The position numbers and the translations under genes are program-made. A DNA stretch of 62,284 bases from Clostridiales bacterium Firm_04 (GTDB taxonomy: Bacteria; Bacillota; Clostridia; Oscillospirales; Ruminococcaceae). The notes below the pieces were generated by a model, which worked only from the letters and a program-made list of their open reading frames with translations, was not told where the DNA came from and searched no databases. The stretch is from assembly GCA_001603005.1 (NCBI GenBank), contig LVAJ01000022.1:1-62284 (forward strand), given 5' to 3'. Below, piece by piece: positions 43,907-50,478 of the stretch (positions are counted from its first letter, which is position 1; every line of letters starts with the position of its first letter).

Positions 43907-44940
43907 ATGGTAAATCCGCCTCCCTTCGCTCTGCGTTTTGCTTCCTTGATCGCCTGTCTGCGCTTCTTTGCCTTCTCCATTGCATCCTTATCGCGCTGCA
44001 CCCAGAAGACGAGCGCACCGAGGATCGAAGTGATGATGAACAGGATGACAGAAGCAGCAGCAGAATAACCAAACGAAGGCTTTGCGAAATTCGCATGGAA
44101 CATCTGATACACGAATACAGCAACTGTTGCAATATTCTCATTGATGACATTGCCCGTATGGAGCATGAACGGGATATCGAACATCTGCAGACCGCCGATC
44201 ATAGAGGTCAGCAGTGTGTAGACCATGATCGTTTTCAGCAGCGGGAAGGTGATCTTCCAGAAGGTCTGACGGGAGTTTGCACCGTCGATCTCCGCAGCCT
44301 CGAACAGAGACTCATTGATACCCTGAATACCGGACATGAGCATGATCATGGTATTGCCGAACCACATCCACACCTGAATGAACATGACGAGGATGCGGGC
44401 GCCCCAGACACTGGAGATGATCTTCAAAGGTTCAACATTCTTTGCCGGATCACTGCAACCGCGGAGCATGTTGATAACGCTGTAAGAAGAATCACCGAAC
44501 AGAGACAGGAACAGACCGGCAACGGAAGCGGCAGTGATGATGTTCGGCATATACATCACGACCTTGAAGAAGCCTTTGCCGGGCATTTTGACGCGCAGAT
44601 CCGTAAACCAGACTGCCAGCAGCAGCGAGAGTGCGATCTGCGGGATGAAGTTTCCGACCCAGATGATGACGGTGTTCTTCATGTAGCGCCAGAAGGTCTC
44701 ATGAATACCCATCGCCTTGAAATCATTCTCAGCCGGTGTCGCCAGAATCGTCTTGAAGTTTTCCAGCCCGACAAAATCCAGATCTGTTCTTGCGCCGTTT
44801 GAATGGAATGCAAGAATAAAGGTCTGAATCAGCGGCCAGAGACTGAAAATAGAGTACACGATAAAGAACGGCAGAATAAAGATATAGCCGTACTTCGCGT
44901 AACTGACGGATTTGATCCGACTTTGTGCAGTTGTAGCCAT
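43903..44940 (-). CDS. CUT1 sugar ABC transporter permease (MalF type)
   Basis: A 345-residue permease with six helices and an EAA loop EAAEIDGANSRQTFWKITFP. The C-terminus is basic (KDAMEKAKKRRQAIKEAKRR). It overlaps the next permease gene by four bases. A 17-bp hairpin at 44991-45032 separates it from the solute-binding-protein gene, a layout that usually gives less permease than binding protein. Confidence 0.92.
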   Translation of the reverse strand: MATTAQSRIKSVSYAKYGYIFILPFFIVYSIFSLWPLIQTFILAFHSNGARTDLDFVGLENFKTILATPAENDFKAMGIHETFWRYMKNTVIIWVGNFIPQIALSLLLAVWFTDLRVKMPGKGFFKVVMYMPNIITAASVAGLFLSLFGDSSYSVINMLRGCSDPAKNVEPLKIISSVWGARILVMFIQVWMWFGNTMIMLMSGIQGINESLFEAAEIDGANSRQTFWKITFPLLKTIMVYTLLTSMIGGLQMFDIPFMLHTGNVINENIATVAVFVYQMFHANFAKPSFGYSAAASVILFIITSILGALVFWVQRDKDAMEKAKKRRQAIKEAKRRAKGGGFTI

Positions 44941-44990
44941 TCAGCACACCCTTTCAAGAGGAAATTAGTGAAAATTACTGACCGAGATAA

Positions 44991-45032
44991 AATATTCGCC
45001 TATTGGGCGCAATGACCCAATAGGCAAATATT
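44991..45032 (-). terminator. Hairpin between binding-protein and permease genes
   Basis: Arms 44991-45007 and 45016-45032 pair over 17 bp with one mismatch (core CCTATTGGG/CCCAATAGG). It is not followed by a strong T-run, so partial termination or mRNA-end protection is more likely than full termination. Confidence 0.7.
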
Positions 45033-45100
45033 CGGTTATGCTATTTTTCAGGCATTATCTGTATTTATCGCAATGTCTGAATGTCGGTCGTGAGTAAGAA

Positions 45101-46549
45101 TTACTCGACGGTCAGACCCTCGATCGTAGCAGCGTTCTTCTTGAACTCGGTAATCATGTCATCGTAAGAAGCAACTTCGCCCTTAACATACTTGGTAACA
45201 GCGTTGTTGAATGCGTCCTTGATCTGTGCATCGTATGCAGTGATCTTGCCGTCCATGTCGATCTTGGAAGCAGACTCGTACAGAACAGAGAACTGATCCT
45301 GACCGCCCAGGAGCTTGTTGCTGTTGGACTTGTCATCAACGATCTTCTTCATAACGGTCGGGTTGTTGACGAACTCGCCCTTGAACAGAGCATAGTCTTC
45401 CATGGACTTCTCATCAACAGTGAAGTACTTCACGAAGTCGTGAGCCAGCTGACCGTTGTCGCAGTTCGGAGAAACTGCCAGCCAAGAACCGCCCCATGCC
45501 CAGTCAGACGGACCAGCGGTGATGTTGTACTTGCCGTAGGTTGCGCCGCCCTCGCCGCCTTCAGCGTTGCTCAGCATAGAGCCTTCGCCGAGGCACCAGG
45601 TGCAGAAGAAGTAACCCATGGTGGAGCCATCCTGGCCGATCGGATACCAGCCCTTGTCATCCCACTGGGACTCCTTGGTCACATAGCCCTTATCCCAGTA
45701 GTTCTTTGCGAGCTCTGCATATTCCTTGCAGTAGTCGTCGATGACGAGCTTGTCATCCTTTGCCCATGCGTTTGCACGGTTGTACTGCCAGACCTGCCAC
45801 ATACCGCCGAGGGTATCAGCCATTGCGCACTTGCCGCCGGACTTCTCGAGAACAGTTGCAGCGGTCTCAGTGAACTTATCCCAGCTGTCAACGAATGTCT
45901 GCATCTCTTCCGGAGTCTTTGCGCCGAGGTACTCCTCTGCGAGGTCGGTTCTGTAAACATAAGCACCCGGAGTTGCCTGCCAAGAAGCAGCCTTCAGAAC
46001 GCCTTTGTTGTCAGTACCGATCGAAACGGTGTACGGATAGCAGCCGCTGAAATCAGCATCGGTGAAACCGAGATCGCTCAGCGGAGCGGTGTACTCATCG
46101 TTGTTGATGTACTCGAGGATCCAGTCTGCTTCGAGAACGAACAGGTCTGCATCTTCGCCGCCTGCGAAGTAGTTGCTGTACTGCTCGCGAGCTTCCTGAC
46201 CCTTGGAGCCAACGTTCACATAGTTGCACTTGCCCTTGTAGTCCGGGTTCTTATCCTCGAAGTTCTCGATCATCTTGGTGACATCATCAGGTGTCCAGCA
46301 GAGGATAGAGAGCTGATCGCCGGTCTCCTCGAACTTGATGTCAGCAGCAGATTCTTCGCTGGACTCATCGGAAGCTTCCTCAGAAGATGCTTCCTCAGAA
46401 GACTCCTCAGAGGACTCCTCAGAAGATGCCTCAGAGCTGGAGCTGTCAGCCGGGGTAGAAGTAGACGAATCGTCACCGCATGCATAGAAAGCGGTGGATG
46501 CGATTGCCAGAGTAGCAATCAGAGCAAGAGACTTCTTAAGCTTGTTCAT
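45101..46549 (-). CDS. Sugar ABC transporter solute-binding lipoprotein
   Basis: A 482-residue lipoprotein. Signal MNKLKKSLALIATLAIASTA ends at a FYAC lipobox; the mature N-terminus is a 45-residue Ser/Glu linker (SSEESSEESSEEASSEEA). The family 1 binding fold follows (QLSILCWTPDDVTKMIENFE, GQEAREQYSNYFAGGEDADL, GGSWLAVSPNCDNGQLA). Many Trp residues suggest an oligosaccharide ligand, such as cellodextrin in a cellulosome bearer; that is inference. AGGAGG precedes the ATG. The leader is unusually long (about 228 bases). Confidence 0.92.
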   Translation of the reverse strand: MNKLKKSLALIATLAIASTAFYACGDDSSTSTPADSSSSEASSEESSEESSEEASSEEASDESSEESAADIKFEETGDQLSILCWTPDDVTKMIENFEDKNPDYKGKCNYVNVGSKGQEAREQYSNYFAGGEDADLFVLEADWILEYINNDEYTAPLSDLGFTDADFSGCYPYTVSIGTDNKGVLKAASWQATPGAYVYRTDLAEEYLGAKTPEEMQTFVDSWDKFTETAATVLEKSGGKCAMADTLGGMWQVWQYNRANAWAKDDKLVIDDYCKEYAELAKNYWDKGYVTKESQWDDKGWYPIGQDGSTMGYFFCTWCLGEGSMLSNAEGGEGGATYGKYNITAGPSDWAWGGSWLAVSPNCDNGQLAHDFVKYFTVDEKSMEDYALFKGEFVNNPTVMKKIVDDKSNSNKLLGGQDQFSVLYESASKIDMDGKITAYDAQIKDAFNNAVTKYVKGEVASYDDMITEFKKNAATIEGLTVE

Positions 46550-46783
46550 TGTAAATTTCCTCCTTCAATTTGCTGCGAAATTTTGCTGCGTTCGCAGCGT
46601 GGAAAATATGGACCCGATGCTTTCGGGTGTGAATTTTCGCTGCGTTGTCCGCAGCCGGAGATCTGACCTGCATCCTTCATACAGGTTTGCCTCCTCAGCA
46701 AACAAGACCTGCAAGTTCGGGGTTCTTCTGGTGTCAGGCTTCCGTCGGAGCCCGCCGCCCGCTTGCCTCGTTTTCATACTTGT

Positions 46784-46812
46784 AATATACACGAAAATCC
46801 TTGAAAAGTCAA
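46784..46812 (-). promoter_or_regulatory. Promoter of the sugar transporter operon, with long structured leader
   Basis: Leftward TTGACT (46812-46807), a 17-base spacer, and TATATT (46789-46784). The leader 46550-46777 contains hairpins GTTTGC/GGCAAAC, CTGCG/CGCAG, ACCCGA/TCGGGT and GCTGCG/CGCAGC. No named riboswitch is recognised. The remaining 46813-47153 is AT-rich, with no gene seen. Confidence 0.65.
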
Positions 46813-47153
46813 TGCATAACATCAATTCGTCATCTTATTTGTTCGTTTTGTGCATTCCACTCAACCCATTTCTTGCTCTCTTGTGCATTATTTGCGATTT
46901 GACACCGGATTATTACGATTTTTTGCGATTTTGTTACATTTCGGTTACAAAAACGGCGTTATTCTTTACAAACCGGCGTAAAAATCCAAACCCCATTTCA
47001 TGATTTCGTGCAAAAACGCCCTTGATTTCCGTCATTTTCACCAAGCTTTCACATTTTTTTCCGTTCTGTCACAGAAATCGCGTTTTCCTCTTGCATTTTC
47101 CGCATTTTTCCTGTATGATAATAGTAACAATTTCTGTCCGGAGGTACTATTAT

Positions 47154-47474
47154 ATGGCGCATTACCCCTTTACCGACCGTCCCGACCTGCTCGTTCTGAC
47201 CTGCACGCATGTTCTGGACGGCAGCGATATCACGCTGGTCTGTCATCATTTCAATGACAACACATGGGAATTTCTCTGCGAGGGCGACCACACCGAGGAA
47301 GAAGCGATCGTCCTGAGCATCGGGGAGCTCTGCGAGCTGGATCCCTCGCTGCATCTCGTCTGCGATCTGCCGGTCGGCGCAGCCGCAACGCGCAAGAGCC
47401 GCGCGCACGCATGGCAGTTTGGCAGAATCGGCGGTGAAGATTTCTACCCCGCCGCCGACTCACGCATGCAATGA
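47154..47474 (+). CDS. 106-residue protein, DUF2185-like
   Basis: ATG at 47154 follows GGAGGTACT, and a promoter lies upstream (TTGCAT at 47091, TATGAT at 47114). The product is acidic and soluble: VLTCTHVLDGSDITLVCHHF, DNTWEFLCEGDHTEEEAIVL, LSIGELCELDPSLHLVCDLP. The layout (cysteine-start strand, W-x-F-x-x-E, then a domain-ending basic W) recalls DUF2185/Imm33-type proteins. The function is unknown. It is convergent with the HhH gene, only 3 bases apart. Confidence 0.7.
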   Translation: MAHYPFTDRPDLLVLTCTHVLDGSDITLVCHHFNDNTWEFLCEGDHTEEEAIVLSIGELCELDPSLHLVCDLPVGAAATRKSRAHAWQFGRIGGEDFYPAADSRMQ

Positions 47475-47477
47475 TTG

Positions 47478-48245
47478 CTATTCTGTTGTCTGACCGTCCG
47501 CAAGATAAAGCCGCTCAAACAGCACATCCCGGATGTAGTCCGGCTCCAGTTCTTTCACGAAGATCAGCTCATTGAGATGCTGATAGCCGCGGAGCTGCTC
47601 CCGCAGCTTTAGGATCGCATCCGCTGCGGATTCTGTCATATCGGGCAGCTGCATGAGCTGTTCCTTTGTAACGGTATTCAAATCAAATGTTTCCTGCGCC
47701 TGCGTTTCCGCGGGCGCTTCTGCATTTGCAGGCGATGCCGGTTCCGGCGGACTCCCCTGTTCTGCGGGTTCATCCGGTTCATCCGGCTCATCCGTCGGCA
47801 GCTCATCCGGAATCTCAAATTCCGACATGATCCGCGCTGCAAGTGCTTCTCCGATTCCGCTGATCTCCAGCAGCTGCGCACGGCGGGTGAATCCGCCGAT
47901 GCTTTCGCGATAGGCGACGATCTCCGCCGCCAGAACATCACCAACGCCGGATACCCGCTTCAATGCTGCTGCATCCGCAGTATTGAGGTTGCGATCCGGC
48001 GCTGTTATTTTATATTCGGTTACTGTGGTGTGACAAATTGTTTCGGCAGGAGTGGTTCTGGTTAGAGGTTTCGGATCCGGAGATCTCAGCGGAGCTGTCT
48101 CCGCAGCGATCTCGGCAACCGTTACTGATTCCGACTGCACGGTGATAAGCATCGGTTCTTCCTGCTGATGCCGCATCGCAGCAAGCAGCACGATCCCCGC
48201 TGCGCAGAGTCCGCCGGCGATCCATGCGGCATGCTTTCGCGTCAT
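47478..48245 (-). CDS. ComEA-like protein with two helix-hairpin-helix modules
   Basis: A 255-residue protein. An N-terminal membrane helix (WIAGGLCAAGIVLLAAM, about residues 8-24) anchors it. The first HhH module (about 85-142) reads LNTADAAALKRVSGVGDVLA and ISGIGEALAARIM. An acidic linker with PDEPDEPDEP follows, then a second, weaker HhH module (about 188-245) LNTVTKEQLMQLPDMTESAA. Single-HhH ComEA binds incoming DNA in competence; a two-module form is less usual. It starts 60 bases inside the right junction of the element. Confidence 0.82.
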   Translation of the reverse strand: MTRKHAAWIAGGLCAAGIVLLAAMRHQQEEPMLITVQSESVTVAEIAAETAPLRSPDPKPLTRTTPAETICHTTVTEYKITAPDRNLNTADAAALKRVSGVGDVLAAEIVAYRESIGGFTRRAQLLEISGIGEALAARIMSEFEIPDELPTDEPDEPDEPAEQGSPPEPASPANAEAPAETQAQETFDLNTVTKEQLMQLPDMTESAADAILKLREQLRGYQHLNELIFVKELEPDYIRDVLFERLYLADGQTTE

Positions 48246-48291
48246 GCATTCACATCCTTCCGCATATCGCGATCCGTCGGAACTGCATTGT

Positions 48292-48323
48292 CTTTTGCGT
48301 CATCCCCGCCTGGCTTGGAAGCC
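48292..48323. other. attR-like junction of the dpaA intervening element
   Basis: Element arm CTTTTGCGTCATCC (48292-48305), core CC (48306-48307), dpaA arm GCCTGGCTTGGAAGCC (48308-48323). Confidence 0.5.
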
Positions 48324-48560
48324 AGATCAAGGATCAGGGCGTCTTTTCTGACCAGCCGGAGCATTTGCGGATCGAGCAGCATCGCCGGCACGGTATTGAT
48401 GATCAGCGGGAATGTGCCGAGCACATCCGGGAGCCGCTGCATCGGGACCGCACGGCAGCCGTCGCCTTCGCTCCGCGTCTGTTGAAAAAGGGAAACCGCG
48501 ATCCGTTTCGCCGTCCCATGCGCCTCACAATACCATTTTGTTATTATAATAGTATCAGAG
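48306..48560 (-). pseudogene. dpaA: Central fragment of dpaA, 5' truncated
   Basis: The leftward frame encodes GCRAVPMQRLPDVLG, FPLIINTVPAMLLDPQMLRL and DALILDLASKPGG, the NAD-binding/NTVPA part of SpoVFA. Weaker similarity (GTAKRIAVSLFQ) extends to about 48560. The first roughly 150 residues of a normal DpaA are missing, replaced by the end of the AraC gene region. Beyond 48306 the frame runs into element sequence and stops at 48242. Confidence 0.75.
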
Positions 48561-48658
48561 GCTGCGGTCGGGCGCTGCATAACACCCGTAAATATCATGC
48601 AGCATCGGCGTGCCGGACAGCGGGTTCCCAAAGGTATCCGCCTGTTTTCCGAGGAGCG

Positions 48659-49522
48659 TCAGTCGCGCCAGCGGCGGCGGAATGCCAGACATGTGACATT
48701 CTCCGCTTTTTTGAACTGCTTGGAGAAGTAGCTTTGGTCATTGAAGCCGCACAGCGATGAGATCTCCTCGACGGATTTATCCGTGAACCGCAGCAGCCGC
48801 TTCGCGTAATTGATGCGGAGCCCGATGATGTGCTGGAAAATCGTCTCGCCGTATGCGCGCTTAAATTCGCGTGTCAGATAATACTTGCTGATATCGAAGC
48901 GCCGTGCCAGATCATCCAGACGGATATCGGTCGTGAAATTCGCGTCGATATGCGCAAGAACGGTCTTGAGCTTTGCCTGAAGGGCTGTGTCATTTTCCTC
49001 GGAGATGCTGTTGACCGTCAGCAGCATCGTCAGCAGATTGACGATGAGACCGGACGTCAGCACCTCGGTGTCGGCGTAGGTTTCGGCATTCAGGCGCATG
49101 ATCTCCTGGAGCAGTGAAATGAATTTCACCGTCGAGACCGGATGGAACACCGGCTGAAGCTGCGCCGTGAACAGCTTGTAGTACTCTTCGGACGTACATC
49201 CGTTGAAATGCACCCAGATCAGCTCCCACGGATCCTGTGCATCGCTCTGATACGAATGTGCTGCCCGGCAGTCAATGAAGAAGCAATCCCCGCCCTCCAA
49301 CTGGAATTGTCTTCCGTCATAGTTCAGACTGCCTTTGCCGTTCAGTACGACTGCAAACAGGAACGATTGCAGATTCTGACGGCTCGTGTGATGATTTTCG
49401 CCCGCTTTGAGATGCCCGCACTCCTGTAAATAGAAGAACGTGCGCCGTGCAACGGCACTCGGCGTTTTCATGATCCGGCTGTCCAGCGGATTCGGGGCCT
49501 GTCCAAGATTCGACTGCGGCAT
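48659..49522 (-). CDS. AraC-family transcriptional regulator
   Basis: A 287-residue protein. The N-terminal cupin-like sensor (GKGSLNYDGRQFQLEGGDCF) is followed by two C-terminal helix-turn-helix motifs: RLDDLARRFDISKYYLTREF, and SVEEISSLCGFNDQSYFSKQF with a typical tail (FRRRW). ATG at 49522 follows AGGAGG by 8 bases. Such regulators often control sugar uptake, and a CUT1 transporter lies 2 kb away, but the dpaA junction separates them, so a regulatory link is uncertain. Confidence 0.92.
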   Translation of the reverse strand: MPQSNLGQAPNPLDSRIMKTPSAVARRTFFYLQECGHLKAGENHHTSRQNLQSFLFAVVLNGKGSLNYDGRQFQLEGGDCFFIDCRAAHSYQSDAQDPWELIWVHFNGCTSEEYYKLFTAQLQPVFHPVSTVKFISLLQEIMRLNAETYADTEVLTSGLIVNLLTMLLTVNSISEENDTALQAKLKTVLAHIDANFTTDIRLDDLARRFDISKYYLTREFKRAYGETIFQHIIGLRINYAKRLLRFTDKSVEEISSLCGFNDQSYFSKQFKKAENVTCLAFRRRWRD

Positions 49523-49943
49523 AGTTATCTTCCTCCTGTCCGATAAATTTTCACAGGAAACAGTGATTTTGTCACTTTCCTCAACTTTATTATACAATAT
49601 TTTTGCTATTTTTGCAAGATGTGTCTTAGTAAAATCTTGCCTCTCATTTTTGTACAAATTGCAATAAATTTACCAAGATTTATACAATAAGTACAAAGAA
49701 ATTGCCGTATTACAGCAATTATACCCCTGTTTCCGGCGTATACTCACAGCAAATTCTGGTATATATTGCCCTCGCAGTATACAATTATTTTGCTTTTTTG
49801 ATAAAAAGAAAGCCGTCAAAAGCGGCTTAATTGGAAACTCTGCCGCCGCCGGATGCAAGTTGCATGAAAAATCGGATTTTGCGCCCCGAAAATTACGTGA
49901 TTCCGCAGAATTTCCCGCTTCTCACGCCAAAATCGCGAAAAAT

Positions 49944-49984
49944 CCGCATCTCCGGATATGAAAACGGAAATGCGGTCAGTCTTT
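49944..49984. repeat. Duplicated CCGCAT...ATGCGG hairpin, copy A
   Basis: Same 42-base sequence as 50129-50170 except for one base. Together the two copies flank the two-hairpin repeat at 50008-50072. The stretch 49523-49943 is AT-rich upstream sequence of the AraC gene with no gene seen. Confidence 0.75.
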
Positions 49985-50007
49985 CGGTCGGTGCCTCCGG
50001 CGGATCC

Positions 50008-50072
50008 GAAATGGGGACACTGTCCCCAAACCCCTGCTCAAGGGATCATTGTCCCTTGAGAATCCCATTATG
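50008..50072 (+). repeat. Two-hairpin intergenic repeat, copy 3
   Basis: GAAA, hairpin 1 (TGGGGAC/GTCCCCA), AACCCCTG, hairpin 2 (CTCAAGGGA/TCCCTTGAG), then AATCCCATTATG. Confidence 0.7.
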
Positions 50073-50128
50073 ATTCACAGCAGGAAACGCACAGATCACC
50101 GGCAGCCGGTTCTGCTCCGATAAACAAA

Positions 50129-50170
50129 CCGCATCTCCGGATACGAAAACGGAAATGCGGTCAGTCTTTT
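50129..50170 (-). terminator. Terminator after the acyl carrier protein gene (copy B of the repeat)
   Basis: CCGCAT/ATGCGG with inner TCCG/CGGA pairing; leftward it is followed by TTTGTTT. It ends the MBOAT-DHHW-ACP operon. Confidence 0.7.
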
Positions 50171-50181
50171 TGATATTACGG

Positions 50182-50427
50182 TCAGAGCGTGCCGCGCTCT
50201 GCCACGATCTCTGCGAGCTCGCCGACATTCTGCATGCCGGAGACCTCCTTCATCTTAAAGCGCATGCTGAACGCGCTCTCGATCTCCGAGATCAGATTGA
50301 AGTGCTCGACGCTGTCCCAGCCCTCCACGTCGGCGGCGGTCAGCTCATCCGTCAGCTCGATGCTGTCGTCGTCAAACACCTCGCGGAAAATCGGCGTCAG
50401 TGCCTCCATTGCCTCTGCCTTTGTCAT
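50182..50427 (-). CDS. Acyl carrier protein
   Basis: An 81-residue protein. EGWDSVEHFNLISEIESAF carries the D-S-V phosphopantetheine site and the following helix; the flanking helices fit ACP/DltC size. ATG at 50427 is 10 bases behind AAAGGAA; ATG at 50436 abuts it. It is the last gene of an operon with an MBOAT acyltransferase and a DHHW surface protein. A role as acyl donor or carrier for surface acylation is inferred, by analogy with DltC. Confidence 0.88.
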   Translation of the reverse strand: MTKAEAMEALTPIFREVFDDDSIELTDELTAADVEGWDSVEHFNLISEIESAFSMRFKMKEVSGMQNVGELAEIVAERGTL

Positions 50428-50478
50428 GTGAACCATTCCTTTCTTTTGTTTGATCTGCGGTCAGTGCCGCATTCTTTC

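Larger units (their letters stand above)
42226..48305. mobile_element. 6.08-kb intervening element splitting dpaA
   Basis: The segment separates two colinear dpaA pieces. Fusing its two ends gives CTTTTGCGTCATCC-CC-GGATGTCGCAAAAG, an attP-like near-palindrome around a CC core. Fusing the flanks restores dpaA and gives an attB-like site whose 16-base arms match in inverted orientation at 11 positions. This pattern is that of serine recombinase sites and of skin-like elements in sporulation genes. The cargo is a 243-residue unknown, a CUT1 sugar transporter without ATPase, a 106-residue unknown and an HhH protein. No recombinase is inside. Confidence 0.5.

Noticed and set aside
42208..48323. 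Direct repeats at the dpaA junctions, as expected for a transposon target duplication
   Set aside because: Only the 2-base CC core is shared in direct orientation; the ends are inverted, so a serine-recombinase-type crossover fits better than ordinary transposition.
48560..48660. A short leftward frame (ADTFGNPLSGTPMLHDIYGC) between the AraC stop and the dpaA remnant
   Set aside because: It looks protein-like but has no start of its own and no recognised family; perhaps the tail of a lost gene. Not listed as a gene.
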